From positions 3,534,001 to 3,598,000 of the forward strand of contig NZ_CP113529.1 in assembly GCF_026723865.1 (NCBI RefSeq): a stretch of 64,000 nt of DNA, read 5' to 3'. Shown here one piece after another: positions 17,508 through 27,297 of this stretch; within the stretch, counting starts at the first letter, position 1, and the number at the start of each line of letters is the position of its first letter. Origin of the DNA: Mycobacterium sp. Aquia_216 (GTDB taxonomy: Bacteria; Actinomycetota; Actinomycetes; Mycobacteriales; Mycobacteriaceae). The translations under genes were made by a program, and so were the position numbers. The notes under the pieces are model-generated. The model worked only from the letters and a program-made list of their open reading frames with translations, was not told the DNA's origin and did not search any database.

Positions 17508-18023
17508 GTGCGGGCCGACCAGGACGTGAAGGTGCCATTCGAGGCTGTGGTGGCACAGCACGGTGCGACGGTGTTCCGGGTTGTGCGCGCCGTGGTCGGC
17601 CACAGCGACGCCGATGACGCCTGGTCGGACACGTTTCTGGCGGCATTGAAGGCGTATCCACAATTGCCGGCCAACGCCAACGTCGAGGCGTGGCTGGTCA
17701 CGATCGCTCACCGCAAGGCCATCGACATCACCCGCGCGGCGTCACGGCGGGCCGTCCCGGTCGCCGATACCCCCGACTCCCCCGCCGGGGAACGAGCCGA
17801 TGACCACGATCTCGACCTGGATGCGGCCGTGGGTGCGCTGCCCCCCAAGCAACGTCAGGCCGTGGCCTACCACTACCTGGCCGGCCTGCCCTATGCCGAC
17901 ATCGCGACGATCCTCGACAGCAGCGTCGCCGCTGCCCGCCGTGCCGCGGCTGACGGCATCGCCAACCTGCGGCGCACATATCCCCGAATCAACACAGCAA
18001 GGAATGACCATGACCTCGCCTGA
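17508..18023 (+). CDS. RNA polymerase sigma-70 family (ECF) factor
   Basis: A 171-residue ECF-type sigma factor: region 2 (VVRAVVGHSDADDAWSDTFL; VEAWLVTIAHRKAIDITR) and region 4 (ALPPKQRQAVAYHYLAGLPY then ADIATILD). GTG 17508 follows AGGAGGAG. Its 3' end overlaps the next gene, a second alkyltransferase, by 14 bp, so it is tied to a repair function. No anti-sigma gene is adjacent. It may drive both alkyltransferase operons from the 119 bp divergent region, as an adaptive-response switch replacing Ada; that is inference. Confidence 0.85.
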   Translation: MRADQDVKVPFEAVVAQHGATVFRVVRAVVGHSDADDAWSDTFLAALKAYPQLPANANVEAWLVTIAHRKAIDITRAASRRAVPVADTPDSPAGERADDHDLDLDAAVGALPPKQRQAVAYHYLAGLPYADIATILDSSVAAARRAAADGIANLRRTYPRINTARNDHDLA

Positions 18024-18612
18024 CCTCGCCCACCACTACCCCGTCGACCCGGAACATCTGCGACGCCTGCACGCCCGCCTGGAAAGCGACGCACAGGCCG
18101 ACAATCTGCTCGACATCGCTTATCGCACTGTGGATTCCGCGGTTGGACCGCTGCTGCTGGCCGCGACCCCGCGCGGGCTGGTTCGGGTGGCTTTCGCCAA
18201 CGAGGACCGGGACGGCGTACTGCTTGCTCTCTCCACGCAGATCAGCCCCCGGATGCTCGAGGCGCCCGTGCGGCTGGATCCGATCGCGCGACAGCTCGAC
18301 GAATACTTTGCCGGCCGGCGGCACAGCTTCGATGTTGCGCTGGACTGGTCGCTGTCGCGGGGGTTTCGGCGCACGGTGCTGGAACACCTCAATACCGACA
18401 TCAGCTACGGCGCCACGGCGAGCTATGCGGCGCTGGCGCGACTGTCCGGCTCCCCCAAGGCGGTCCGCGCCGTCGGCACCGCGTGTGCGACCAACCCGAT
18501 CCCGATCGTCGTGCCCTGCCATCGGGTGATCCGATCCGATGGAGCCGTCGGCGCCTATCGCGGCGGACCCGGCGCCAAGCGCGTGTTGCTCGACCTAGAG
18601 CGCAAGAGATGA
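18010..18612 (+). CDS. second methylated-DNA-protein-cysteine methyltransferase
   Basis: A 200-residue alkyltransferase with active-site motif IVVPCHRVIRSDG and the C-terminal fold FRRTVLEHLNTDISYGATAS through GAKRVLLDLE. It has an extra N-terminal 45 residues of charged helices (DPEHLRRLHARLESDA) not found in the neighbouring copy. ATG 18010 is preferred over ATG 18004 because AAGGA then has a 6 bp spacing. The gene overlaps the sigma factor upstream and, by ATGA, the zinc-motif gene downstream. It should repair alkylated guanine or act as a sensor for the sigma factor. Confidence 0.88.
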   Translation: MTSPDLAHHYPVDPEHLRRLHARLESDAQADNLLDIAYRTVDSAVGPLLLAATPRGLVRVAFANEDRDGVLLALSTQISPRMLEAPVRLDPIARQLDEYFAGRRHSFDVALDWSLSRGFRRTVLEHLNTDISYGATASYAALARLSGSPKAVRAVGTACATNPIPIVVPCHRVIRSDGAVGAYRGGPGAKRVLLDLERKR

Positions 18613-19229
18613 CTGCGGAAGGCCCGGCGCGCAACCGCGTCTCGCCGCTCGGCGAGATCATCTCCGTTTCGGGCCGGGGCGCCTGGATGGGCAACCGCGG
18701 CCGTCTGCACGAAGGCTGCGGCGCACGCGACATCGTTCGCAACCATCAGCACAAGACCTGGATCACGTGTGTGCTGTCATTCCGGGGCCGACGGGTGGCG
18801 CAGTGGGAACCCAGGCGATACACGCCGCTGTTCTTCCTCGACGAGGCAGTAGCCCTGGCCGCCGGGCATCGCCCCTGCGCTGAATGCCGACATCGCGCCT
18901 ACCAGGCCTACAAAATGCTGTGGACCGAAAAATGTTGTGGGACACCGGTTTGTGCGAAAGAGTTGGATGCTCAGCTACACCGCGAGCGAATCGGCAGAAC
19001 CGGCCATCGCGCGCCCTGGGGGGGTCTTCCCGACGGAGTATTTGTGGCGACCTCCCTTGGTCCGGCCGTCATCGTCGGTGACCATCTCGCGGTCTGGGAC
19101 CGCGACAACTCCTACGGACGCAAGCTGCCCCGTCTACGGACCGGCGCGGCGACCGTACTCACCCCGCCGACCACCGTGCGGATTTTGCGCGCCGGGTACC
19201 CCGTTCAGATAGACGATTTGGCACGATAG
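18609..19229 (+). CDS. conserved hypothetical protein with HRPCAEC motif, alkyltransferase-linked
   Basis: A 206-residue protein, start ATG 18609 overlapping the alkyltransferase stop (ATGA). The central motif GHRPCAECRHRAYQAYKMLW has a Cys pair and His that could bind zinc, and further cysteines (EKCCGTPVCAKE) follow. No named domain comes to mind. Third in an operon with a sigma factor and alkyltransferase, so a nucleic-acid-binding or DNA-repair role is plausible but unproven. Confidence 0.75.
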   Translation: MTAEGPARNRVSPLGEIISVSGRGAWMGNRGRLHEGCGARDIVRNHQHKTWITCVLSFRGRRVAQWEPRRYTPLFFLDEAVALAAGHRPCAECRHRAYQAYKMLWTEKCCGTPVCAKELDAQLHRERIGRTGHRAPWGGLPDGVFVATSLGPAVIVGDHLAVWDRDNSYGRKLPRLRTGAATVLTPPTTVRILRAGYPVQIDDLAR

Positions 19230-19236
19230 AGCAGCA

Positions 19237-20190
19237 ATGGCAGACACCTCGCGCAGGAACGCATTCGTTTCGCGGAACGCAGTGGATCCGGGGCTGCGCA
19301 ACGTGGCCCGCTTCCTGCCCCGCGGATACGCGTTGCACCGCGGGTACAAGGTCCCGCGTGCCCTGATGCAGCTGATGGGCAGTGCGGGCCGGCTCCGCCA
19401 CATCCCGACCGTCGCGGTCAACGAGCACGTCACGGTCCGCCTGCATCGCCCGGCCGGCATCTCCGACCGTGCGCCCGCGATGCTGTGGATTCATGGCGGG
19501 GGCACCCTGATGGGCACCGCCGTGCAGGACGACAAGTTCTGCCGGAAGCTCTCCCATCTCACCGGCGTCGCGGTGGCAGCGGTCGAACATCGACTGGCGC
19601 CCGAACACCCCTACCCAGCACCGCTCGAAGATTGCTATGCGGCGTTGCGGTGGCTCGCGCGGCAGCCGTGGGTGGACCCGGATCGGGTCGCCATCGGCGG
19701 TGCAAGTGCCGGTGGACATTTCGCGGCAGCCGTGGCGCAGCGCGCACGCGATCGCAAAGACGTCCGCCTCGCCTTTCAGATGTTGGCGTACCCGATGCTC
19801 GACGACCGCACGGGCGCCGATGCGTCTGGCGCCAAACGCCTGATGTGGACCGAGAGCGATAACCAACTCGCCTGGCAGTGGTACCTGAACGGCGCGGACC
19901 CCGTAGAGGCCGCGCCGGCGCGCCGACCGGATCTGTCCGGCCTACCGCCTGCGTGGATCGGCGTCGGGACGTTGGACTTGTATCTCCAGGAGTGCTTGGA
20001 CTACGGACGGCGTCTGCGGGGGGCGGGTGTCCCGGTGCACGAGGAGATCGTTCCTGGGGCGTTTCACGCGTTCGACCGCGTGGTGGAGAACGCACCGGTA
20101 TCCCGGCGTTTCTTCGCCAGCCAGCGCGATCACTTGTGGGCCGCGCTCAGCTCACCACCGCCGTCGGACGCCGGGATTCGCTCTGCGTGA
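19237..20190 (+). CDS. alpha/beta hydrolase, hormone-sensitive-lipase-like esterase
   Basis: A 317-residue HSL/Lip-family esterase: oxyanion-hole motif WIHGGGTLMG, nucleophile elbow GGASAGGH (GxSxG), a catalytic aspartate near GVGTLDLYLQ and histidine in PGAFHAFD. It hydrolyses short or medium acyl esters. It lies just after the zinc-motif gene (7 bp) and may share the transcript, but functionally resembles the mycobacterial Lip proteins. No signal peptide is apparent. Confidence 0.9.
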   Translation: MADTSRRNAFVSRNAVDPGLRNVARFLPRGYALHRGYKVPRALMQLMGSAGRLRHIPTVAVNEHVTVRLHRPAGISDRAPAMLWIHGGGTLMGTAVQDDKFCRKLSHLTGVAVAAVEHRLAPEHPYPAPLEDCYAALRWLARQPWVDPDRVAIGGASAGGHFAAAVAQRARDRKDVRLAFQMLAYPMLDDRTGADASGAKRLMWTESDNQLAWQWYLNGADPVEAAPARRPDLSGLPPAWIGVGTLDLYLQECLDYGRRLRGAGVPVHEEIVPGAFHAFDRVVENAPVSRRFFASQRDHLWAALSSPPPSDAGIRSA

Positions 20191-20309
20191 TGGTCGAATC
20201 ACGTTCGACACGAACAGTTTTCACCCAGCACTGACCGCGGGAAAGGCCTCGCCGGCATACCGCTCAGCAGCGGATTCGACCATCAGGGTTCCGATTTGTA
20301 CCGCAAAGT

Positions 20310-20324
20310 TTGCACTTCGTGCAA
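20310..20324. promoter_or_regulatory. TetR operator TTGCAC-N3-GTGCAA at the tetR gene
   Basis: A perfect inverted repeat ending 2 bp before the tetR ATG. A near-identical site (TTGCAT-N3-GTGCAA) occurs at 20967-20981 upstream of mmpS-mmpL, which supports autoregulation and control of the transporter by this TetR protein. Confidence 0.65.
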
Positions 20325-20326
20325 CT

Positions 20327-20944
20327 ATGGGGGGTATGGGCAACCCGCTGGGACTGCGCGAGCGTCGCCGCCGCGAGACGAGCGCAGACATCCGCGACGC
20401 CGCCGTGCGCCTGACACTGGAACGCGGATTCGACAAGGTGACCATCGATGAAATCTGTGCCGAAGCCGGAATCTCGACACGCACTTTCTTCAACTACTTC
20501 CCGAACAAAGAGTCCGCCATCGCTTACGGCCCCTCAGACATCCCTCCGGAGCTGGTAGCGGATTTTGTCGCGGCCGGGCCCGCCCCGTACTCCGAAGTGC
20601 TGGCGGAGCTGATCACTCTCGCCGCACACCACCTGCGCGACGTGCCCCCGAAGCGCGAACACGCAGCCCACATGTTGGAACTCGCGAAGACCTCCCCCGC
20701 GGTGCTGGCCGCATTTCTCGCCGACCTGGAGCGCTTTCAACTTCAGCTGACCGACATCATCCTCCGGCGCCAGGATATGAAACCGGACGACGAGATGGCC
20801 GCGTTGATCTCCGCGCTCGCGTTGACCGCGGTGCGCTCGGGCCTCGAAAGGTGGGCAGGTGGCGAGCCGGACGACGGTGACGACACGCCGATGCCGTATG
20901 TCGAGCGGGCCGCCGCGCTGGTCAACAGCATCTTTACAAAGTGA
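20327..20944 (+). CDS. TetR-family regulator of the adjacent mmpS-mmpL operon
   Basis: A 205-residue TetR protein: N-terminal HTH (VRLTLERGFDKVTIDEICAE, then AGISTRTFFNYFPNKES) followed by a helical ligand-binding domain. ATG 20327 sits almost directly behind the operator, with no ribosome site, so it may be leaderless; ATG 20336 is the alternative. It is followed after 274 bp by mmpS-mmpL in the same direction, and matching operator repeats lie before both units. The inducer is unknown. Confidence 0.88.
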   Translation: MGGMGNPLGLRERRRRETSADIRDAAVRLTLERGFDKVTIDEICAEAGISTRTFFNYFPNKESAIAYGPSDIPPELVADFVAAGPAPYSEVLAELITLAAHHLRDVPPKREHAAHMLELAKTSPAVLAAFLADLERFQLQLTDIILRRQDMKPDDEMAALISALALTAVRSGLERWAGGEPDDGDDTPMPYVERAAALVNSIFTK

Positions 20945-20966
20945 TCTGAAACACCGCTAGCAAATG

Positions 20967-20990
20967 TTGCATGGTGTGCAAGATATGCAC
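20967..20990. promoter_or_regulatory. TetR operator upstream of mmpS-mmpL (overlapping inverted repeats)
   Basis: TTGCAT-N3-GTGCAA at 20967-20981 matches the tetR operator with one half-site mismatch, and overlaps a second repeat GTGCA-N5-TGCAC at 20976-20990. The rest of 20945-21218 holds no supported gene and serves as the leader of mmpS, which has AAAAGGA before its TTG start. Confidence 0.6.
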
Positions 20991-21218
20991 ATTATGTAGT
21001 ATGCGCTGGTGGCGGTGGTCGGGGGAGTTTCCGCGATGCGAGGCACGTGTCGCAACGGGAGCACCCGCCGGCGCGCGCCGTCAGGTATCTGCACAAGGAA
21101 CGATCGGGCGCGCAACTCGCAGCAACGAGCGAAATTCGCTGCTGCCTCGTGCGCCCGAAAGCCTGCGGGTCACGCGGGCGTTGGCCACACCACGGCGATG
21201 AGAAAAGGACTCACGTAG

Positions 21219-21653
21219 TTGCTGCTAACGAGAATTGTGCGGAACGCATGGTTGCCGCTGTTGATCGTGGCGGTTGTGGTGGTCGGCGGCTTTGCCGTGG
21301 TCCGGGTCAAGTCCTTCTTCGGCGCCAACGACACCGGCGTCCTGACGACCCCGCGACTGGAAGACTCCAAGCCGTTCAAGCCCAAGGTCGTCAAATACGA
21401 GGTCTTCGGCTCGGCAAGCCACGCCAACGTGAACTACTTGGATCTGTCCGCCGACCCGAAGCGGATCGATGGTGCGTCGTTGCCGTGGACGTTGGTCCTC
21501 AGTACGACCGCCCCGTCGGTCTTCCCCAACCTCTCGGCGCAAAGCGACGGCGACTACCTCGGTTGCCGCATCACCATCGATGACGAAGTCAAGGATGAGA
21601 AAATTACCAACGGCGTGCATGCCCTGACATTCTGCTTGGTGAAATCCGCATGA
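21219..21653 (+). CDS. MmpS-family membrane accessory protein
   Basis: A 144-residue MmpS protein: one N-terminal transmembrane helix ([17 protein letters not shown], about residues 12-28) and a periplasmic beta-rich domain with the family motifs [23 protein letters not shown], and [21 protein letters not shown] 21219 is chosen with AAAAGGA 9 bp upstream. Its stop overlaps the mmpL start (ATGA). MmpS proteins partner MmpL exporters for lipids, siderophores or drugs. Confidence 0.92.
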   Translation: MLLTRIVRNAWLPLLIVAVVVVGGFAVVRVKSFFGANDTGVLTTPRLEDSKPFKPKVVKYEVFGSASHANVNYLDLSADPKRIDGASLPWTLVLSTTAPSVFPNLSAQSDGDYLGCRITIDDEVKDEKITNGVHALTFCLVKSA

Positions 21654-24562
21654 GTACAACGTTCAACGACACCAAGACCGACGCCAGCCCTGTCGCTAAA
21701 TCAAAAGAGCGGCAATCGATCCCGCGCTTCGTCCGCAAGTTCGCCATACCGATCATCCTTGGCTGGATCGCGCTCATCGCGGTGCTCAGCGTAAGCGTCC
21801 CCGACTTAGACGAGGTCGGGAAGATGCGTTCGGTGTCGATGGCTCCCGACGACGCGCAATCGGTGATCGCGACGAAGCGTATGGGTGCGGTGTTCAACGA
21901 GTACAAGTCCAACAGCTCGGCGATGATCGTTCTGGAGGGCCAACAGCCGCTGGGCGCCGATGCCCACGCCTACTACGACGAGCTCGTCAAGAAGCTCGAC
22001 GCCGACACCAAACATGTTGAGCACGTTCAGGATATGTGGAGCGACCCACTGACCGGTGCCGGCGCACAGAGCAACGACGGCAAGGCCGCCTATGTGCAGG
22101 TCTATCTTGCTGGTAACCAGGGCGAAGCCTTAGCCAACGAATCCGTCGAGTCCGTCCAAAGCATCGTCAAGAGTGTGCCCCCGCCCAAGGGGGTGAAGAC
22201 CTACGTCACCGGGCCCGCGGCGCTGTCGGCAGATCAGCACATGGCCGGTGACCGCAGCGTGCAGGTCATCACGATGTGCACCTTCACCGTGATCATCGCG
22301 ATGCTGTTGTTGGTTTACCGCTCGATCGTCACGCTGCTGCTGACGCTGGCGATGGTGGTGTTCGAGCTGTCGGCTGCGCGCGGAACGGTCGCGTTTCTGG
22401 GCTACTACAACATCATTGGGCTCTCGACGTTCGCGACTAACCTGTTGGTGACGTTGGCGATCGCGGCCGCCACCGACTACGCGATCTTCTTGATCGGCCG
22501 ATATCAGGAAGCTCGGGCCATCGGCGAGTCCCGCGAAGACGCCTACTACACGATGTACCAGGGCACCGCGCACGTGGTGCTCGGGTCTGGGATGACCATT
22601 GCCGGCGCGACGTTCTGCCTGCACTTCACCAACCTGCCCTATTTCCAGACCCTCGGTATCCCGTTGGCCATCGGCATGGTGGTCGTGGTGCTGGCGGCGC
22701 TGACGCTGGGGGCCGCCGTGATCTCGGTGGCAACGCGTTTCGGCAAGACGCTGGAACCCAAGCGGACACAACGCATTCGCTTCTGGCGCAAGGTGGGGGC
22801 AGTCGTGGTGCGCTGGCCCGGTCCGATCCTGGTCATGACGATCGGTGTGGCGCTGGTCGGCTTGCTGACGTTGCCGGGTTACCGCACCAACTACAACGAC
22901 CGTAACTATCTGCCCGCCGACCTACCCGCCAACGAGGGATACGAAGCCGCCGACCGGCACTTTTCGCATGCGCGGATGAACCCCGAAGTGCTGATGATCG
23001 AAAGCGACCACGATCTGCGCAACTCCGCGGACTTCCTGGTCATCGACAAGATCGCCAAGACGATCTTCCGCGTGCCGGGGATCGGCCGCGTGCAAGCCAT
23101 CACCCGGCCGGAGGGCACGCCGATCGAGCACACCTCCATCCCGTTCCAGATCAGCATGCAGGGCGTCACCCAGCAGATGAACCAGAAGTACCAAGAAGAC
23201 CAGATGGCCGACATGCTCAAACAGGCCGACATGATGCAGACGACTATCGACAGCATGGAAAAGATGTCGAGCATCACCGCGCAGATGTCGAACGACATGC
23301 ATCAGATGGTCAAAAAGATGCACGACATGACTATCGACATCAACGAATTACGCGACCACATGGCCGATTTCGAAGACTTCTTCCGGCCAATTCGCAGCTA
23401 CCTCTACTGGGAGAAGCACTGCTTCGACATCCCGGTGTGCTGGTCGCTACGCTCGGTCTTCGACGGCCTGGACGGCATCGACACGATGACCGATGACATC
23501 GAGAGCCTCCTTCCGATCATGGATCATCTCGACACCCTGATGCCTCAGATGGTGGCGCTGATGCCCAGCATGATCGAAAACATGAAGGCCATGAAAACGA
23601 CGATGCTGACCATGTATTCAACTCAAAAGGGTCTGCAGGATCAGCAGAGCGAGGCACAGAAGAACTCGAATGCCATGGGTAAGGCGTTCGACGCATCCAA
23701 GAACGACGACTCTTTCTATCTGCCGCCGGAGACCTTCAACAATGCCGAATTCAAGAAGGGAATGAAGAACTTCATCTCCCCCGACGGTCATGCCGTACGC
23801 TTCATTATCAGCCACGACGGCGATCCGATGTCTCAAGAAGGCATTTCGCACATCGCGGCCATCAAAAAGGCCGCGTACGAATCGATCAAGGGCACTCCGC
23901 TGGAGGGCTCGAGGATTTACCTCGGCGGCACCGCAGCGATCTACAAGGACCTCAGTGACGGCAACACCTACGACCTGTTGATCGCCGGAATCGCTTCGCT
24001 ATGCCTGATTTTCATCATCATGTTGATCATCACCCGAGGTGTGGTGGCGTCGGCGGTCATCGTGGGAACCGTCTTGCTCTCATTGGGCGCGTCGTTCGGG
24101 CTGTCGGTGCTGATCTGGCAGCACATCATCGGCATTGAGTTGCATTGGATGGTGCTCGCGATGTCGGTCATCATCCTGCTGGCCGTCGGTGCCGACTACA
24201 ACTTGCTGCTGGTCGCGCGGTTCAAGGAAGAGATCCATGCCGGCCTCAACACCGGCATCATCCGGTCGATGGGCGGCACCGGCTCGGTGGTCACCTCGGC
24301 GGGGTTGGTCTTCGCCTTCACGATGATGACCATGGCGGTCAGTGAGCTGACCGTCATCGGCCAGGTCGGGACCACGATCGGGCTGGGCCTGCTCTTCGAT
24401 ACGCTCATCGTCCGGTCACTGATGACGCCATCCATTGCCGCGCTGTTGGGCAAGTGGTTCTGGTGGCCGCAACGAGTCCGCCAACGCCCAGTCCCCTCAC
24501 CCTGGCCCAACCCGAATGAGAAGGTCGACAAGGAGCACGAATCCGTAGCTGCCGCTACGTAA
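21650..24562 (+). CDS. MmpL-family RND transporter
   Basis: A 970-residue RND/MmpL exporter with a first membrane helix near residues 30-50, a large periplasmic loop, a block of five helices (about 190-400), a second methionine-rich, coiled-coil-like periplasmic domain (about 430-740; [20 protein letters not shown]), and a final helix block. MmpL signatures such as [15 protein letters not shown] and [15 protein letters not shown] carry the proton-relay Asp-Tyr pairs. Paired with MmpS it resembles MmpL4/5-type siderophore or drug exporters; the substrate is unknown. The gene runs 8 bp into the end of the convergent fabG3-like gene. Confidence 0.93.
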   Translation: MSTTFNDTKTDASPVAKSKERQSIPRFVRKFAIPIILGWIALIAVLSVSVPDLDEVGKMRSVSMAPDDAQSVIATKRMGAVFNEYKSNSSAMIVLEGQQPLGADAHAYYDELVKKLDADTKHVEHVQDMWSDPLTGAGAQSNDGKAAYVQVYLAGNQGEALANESVESVQSIVKSVPPPKGVKTYVTGPAALSADQHMAGDRSVQVITMCTFTVIIAMLLLVYRSIVTLLLTLAMVVFELSAARGTVAFLGYYNIIGLSTFATNLLVTLAIAAATDYAIFLIGRYQEARAIGESREDAYYTMYQGTAHVVLGSGMTIAGATFCLHFTNLPYFQTLGIPLAIGMVVVVLAALTLGAAVISVATRFGKTLEPKRTQRIRFWRKVGAVVVRWPGPILVMTIGVALVGLLTLPGYRTNYNDRNYLPADLPANEGYEAADRHFSHARMNPEVLMIESDHDLRNSADFLVIDKIAKTIFRVPGIGRVQAITRPEGTPIEHTSIPFQISMQGVTQQMNQKYQEDQMADMLKQADMMQTTIDSMEKMSSITAQMSNDMHQMVKKMHDMTIDINELRDHMADFEDFFRPIRSYLYWEKHCFDIPVCWSLRSVFDGLDGIDTMTDDIESLLPIMDHLDTLMPQMVALMPSMIENMKAMKTTMLTMYSTQKGLQDQQSEAQKNSNAMGKAFDASKNDDSFYLPPETFNNAEFKKGMKNFISPDGHAVRFIISHDGDPMSQEGISHIAAIKKAAYESIKGTPLEGSRIYLGGTAAIYKDLSDGNTYDLLIAGIASLCLIFIIMLIITRGVVASAVIVGTVLLSLGASFGLSVLIWQHIIGIELHWMVLAMSVIILLAVGADYNLLLVARFKEEIHAGLNTGIIRSMGGTGSVVTSAGLVFAFTMMTMAVSELTVIGQVGTTIGLGLLFDTLIVRSLMTPSIAALLGKWFWWPQRVRQRPVPSPWPNPNEKVDKEHESVAAAT

Positions 24563-25337
24563 CCCAGTCCGGCTGCTCATCGGTTTCGACCGCGGAGAAG
24601 TCCTTGTGCCCGAGACCCGCGGTGGTGCCGCCGTCGACCACGAACTCCGAACCGGTGGAGTAGCTGGACTCGTCGCTGGCCAGATAGATCACGAGGCTGG
24701 AGACTTCCTTGGGTTCGGCCGCCCGGCCCAGTGCCGTCTGGAAGATGTCGTCGGGAACCCAATCGGTCATCGGGGTCTTGATCAGACCGGGATGGATTGA
24801 GTTCACCCGGATTCCGCAGGGACCCAGTTCCAGTGCGGCCGACTTGGTCAGCCCGCGGACAGCGAATTTGGTTGCGGTGTAACCGTGGCAGGCGATGGTG
24901 CCGGCCATGCCTTCGATCGACGAGATGTTGATGATCGAGCCGCGTCCGGCTTCCTTCATCGGTTTCACCACGGCACGGATACCGAGGAACACGCCCGTCA
25001 GATTGATGTCGAGGATCCGATGCCACTCCGAGAGCTCATAGTCCTCCAATGTGCCGATGTTGATGATGCCCGCGTTGTTCACCAGCACGTCGATGCGGCC
25101 GAACTCGCTTAGCGCGGTGGCCACCGCCGCGTCCCAATCCTCGGGCTTGGTCACATCCAGGTGCAGATAGCGAGCGGCATCGCCGACTTCGGCCGCTACT
25201 GCCTTGCCTTCCTCGTCGAGGATGTCGCCGAACACGACCTTGGCCCCTTCGGCCACGAGCATCCGCACGTGCGAGGCACCCATCCCCCGCGCACCCCCAC
25301 TAATCAGCGCAACCTTGCCCGCCAATCGCTCTGCCAC
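24555..25337 (-). CDS. fabG3: SDR dehydrogenase, FabG3 / 20-beta-hydroxysteroid dehydrogenase-like (Rv2002-like)
   Basis: A 260-residue classical SDR: NAD-binding [15 protein letters not shown] at about 86-89, and the catalytic Ser/Tyr/Lys in [10 protein letters not shown] and [10 protein letters not shown]. Closely resembles M. tuberculosis FabG3 (Rv2002), an NADH-dependent 20-beta/3-alpha-hydroxysteroid dehydrogenase, and the genes beyond it match the Rv2004c-Rv2007c order, although the Rv2003c equivalent is missing. GTG 25337 follows AGGAGA. It overlaps the convergent mmpL stop by 8 bp. Confidence 0.9.
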   Translation of the reverse strand: MAERLAGKVALISGGARGMGASHVRMLVAEGAKVVFGDILDEEGKAVAAEVGDAARYLHLDVTKPEDWDAAVATALSEFGRIDVLVNNAGIINIGTLEDYELSEWHRILDINLTGVFLGIRAVVKPMKEAGRGSIINISSIEGMAGTIACHGYTATKFAVRGLTKSAALELGPCGIRVNSIHPGLIKTPMTDWVPDDIFQTALGRAAEPKEVSSLVIYLASDESSYSTGSEFVVDGGTTAGLGHKDFSAVETDEQPDWVT

Positions 25338-25442
25338 TGCATATTCTCCTGTCGTATCGGTGCGTCTCGGGATCGGACAGCCGGTTCAGTACCAGTAGTC
25401 GAGTATGCGCCAGCCCCGAAGGGTGAAGACGCCATCTGCCAT

Positions 25443-25691
25443 CTACCCTGCGGCTAGTCGCATGCCCTCAGTCATTCGCGACCACGCGCAGATTTCCAGT
25501 AGCAGCCGGCACTCGGCGGCGGCGACCGTACGGCGGGTAGCTGCGACGGCGTCGGGGTTGACCGAGACCGAGGTGATTCCCATGCGGACCAGATGCTCGG
25601 CGAACGCGGGATCGGTCGACGGCGCCTGACCGCACAACGACGAGGTGATTCCGTTCACGACATACTCGCTGACGACGGCTTTCGTTGACAT
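25443..25691 (-). pseudogene. ppsA: C-terminal remnant of phosphoenolpyruvate synthase
   Basis: An 82-codon frame whose residues 13-70 ([36 protein letters not shown]) match the extreme C-terminus of PEP synthase, the end of the PEP-utiliser TIM barrel. The swivelling phosphohistidine and ATP-grasp domains are gone, so no activity is possible. It keeps AAGGAG 6 bp before ATG 25691 and starts 2 bp after the Rv2004c-like stop, so a short peptide may still be made from the DosR-controlled transcript. The first 12 residues may be the original N-terminus joined by an in-frame deletion. Confidence 0.72.
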
Positions 25692-25693
25692 GT

Positions 25694-27256
25694 CTACTCC
25701 TTCTCATTACTCGATCGGGCGGTGATCATCCGCAGACCCGGCCCATAGATCGCTTGACACCAGATGTCTCGCGCTGCCTCGACAGAATCCTCAAGCGGTC
25801 CGGAGGTGTCCACTTGGTACGCGGTGTCCCAGCCGTTGTTACGAGACGCTAACGCTGTTGCAATCTCCGGAGTCGCGTCGGAGTTTCCCGGCCGCCGAGT
25901 CGTTATTCTCTCGGCTGCCATGTCCGCCGTTGTCACACACATGAGTTCCACCATCGACGAGAGTGTTTCGGTAGCGAGCTGATGGGCGTGAGCACGAATA
26001 TGCGGATCCAACCAGGTGGCGTCGAGAATGACTGAATGCCCGTTGCCTAACAACTCCCGAGCCCGGTCCAGGGCTACGTCGTAGACCGTTCTGACGTTAT
26101 TGGCGCTATACAGCCCCGCATCAAGAGCACCTGAGTCTCCGGCTATGACGCTCGTTTCCCGCAGCTCCCGGCGGATGTCATCGGTTGAAATTACCTGTGC
26201 CCCAGCTTTTTCAGCCAGTGCATGGGCAATGGTCGACTTACCGGAGCCTGGATTCCCACCGACCAGCGCCAGCCGAACGCAGCCGTGTTCTAGGTGTTGG
26301 ATCGCAATGGCTAGGTGCCGGGATGCGTCTACGGCGGCATCCAATTTCCCCTGTGACAATCGCACACAGTCGACCTTCGCCCTTACCACCGCGCGATAGG
26401 CGATGTAAAAGTCCAGCAGCGACGGTGGCGCCGTATCGGCCGAGTGCACGCCGTAACGCTCGAGGAAGTAGTCTCCAAGGTCTTTGCGGCCCAAGAACTC
26501 TAAGTCCATGGCTAGGAATGCGGCATCGTCGATGCGGTCGACGTAACGGAGTTCGTCGTCGAATTCCAGGCAATCGAGCAGTGCCGGCTCGCCGTCGGGG
26601 CAAAAAATATCGTCGGCGAGCAGATCGGCGTGGCCGTCAACAATGCACCCTTCTTCGATCCGTCGCCTGAACAATGGTCCGCGGCCAGAGCTGAATTCGG
26701 CTGCAAGGCGCTGAATCCGCGATAGAGTCTCGTAAGAAACCATCGAGTTTGACTTGTCCGCATAGTTATTCAGTTCCAGCAGGTTCCCGCGCCAGCGTCC
26801 GGCCACCGCGGCCGCCTTCGCCTGGGCGTCGATCACCCGACTTCGCTCGGCCTTCTCGTGAAACCTGGCGAGCACAGCGGCGATGGTGTCGAGTACGTCG
26901 CGAACGTATTCGTCGGGGCCGCGGGCCACCACGGACGCCAACCGGTCGTCGTCGTCATAACGCCGCATGACGACGATCGGTTCGGCCGGCCCTCCGCCCG
27001 GATCGCTGAGATGCGCGACGCCAAAATAGCTATCGGGCGACAGGCGGCTGTTCAACTCAACTTCGCGGACGCATGCGCGATCACGCTGCTGAACTGTCCG
27101 GAAATCGAGAAAGTCGGTCAATACCGGCTTCTTTGCCTTGAACGCTCGGTCGCCGACCAGTACCACCACACCCGTGTGTGTTTCGTGCACATCCACATAA
27201 GGCATCTCAGCCGTGCCCGACCCGGTGAACCCGTTGGCCCTGATCGCAGCCGTCAT
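25694..27256 (-). CDS. Rv2004c-like protein: APH-like N-terminal region plus P-loop kinase domain
   Basis: A 520-residue DosR-regulon protein. Residues 1-330 resemble the aminoglycoside-phosphotransferase-like/COG2187 region ([30 protein letters not shown]). Residues 345-510 form a P-loop kinase: Walker [11 protein letters not shown], then [11 protein letters not shown] and VILDATW. COG0645-type kinases of this layout are uncharacterised. ATG 27256 is chosen because longer frames overlap the upstream USP gene. It lies 41 bp after that USP and is probably co-transcribed from the DosR box at 28236. Confidence 0.88.
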   Translation of the reverse strand: MTAAIRANGFTGSGTAEMPYVDVHETHTGVVVLVGDRAFKAKKPVLTDFLDFRTVQQRDRACVREVELNSRLSPDSYFGVAHLSDPGGGPAEPIVVMRRYDDDDRLASVVARGPDEYVRDVLDTIAAVLARFHEKAERSRVIDAQAKAAAVAGRWRGNLLELNNYADKSNSMVSYETLSRIQRLAAEFSSGRGPLFRRRIEEGCIVDGHADLLADDIFCPDGEPALLDCLEFDDELRYVDRIDDAAFLAMDLEFLGRKDLGDYFLERYGVHSADTAPPSLLDFYIAYRAVVRAKVDCVRLSQGKLDAAVDASRHLAIAIQHLEHGCVRLALVGGNPGSGKSTIAHALAEKAGAQVISTDDIRRELRETSVIAGDSGALDAGLYSANNVRTVYDVALDRARELLGNGHSVILDATWLDPHIRAHAHQLATETLSSMVELMCVTTADMAAERITTRRPGNSDATPEIATALASRNNGWDTAYQVDTSGPLEDSVEAARDIWCQAIYGPGLRMITARSSNEKE

Positions 27257-27297
27257 AATCGTGTTTTGCTCTCTCCAAGGAGATTTCGCGCAGCAAC

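Noticed and set aside
21047..21583. 178-codon frame overlapping mmpS
   Set aside because: Out of frame with a clear MmpS protein, no ribosome site and Arg/Gly-rich composition.
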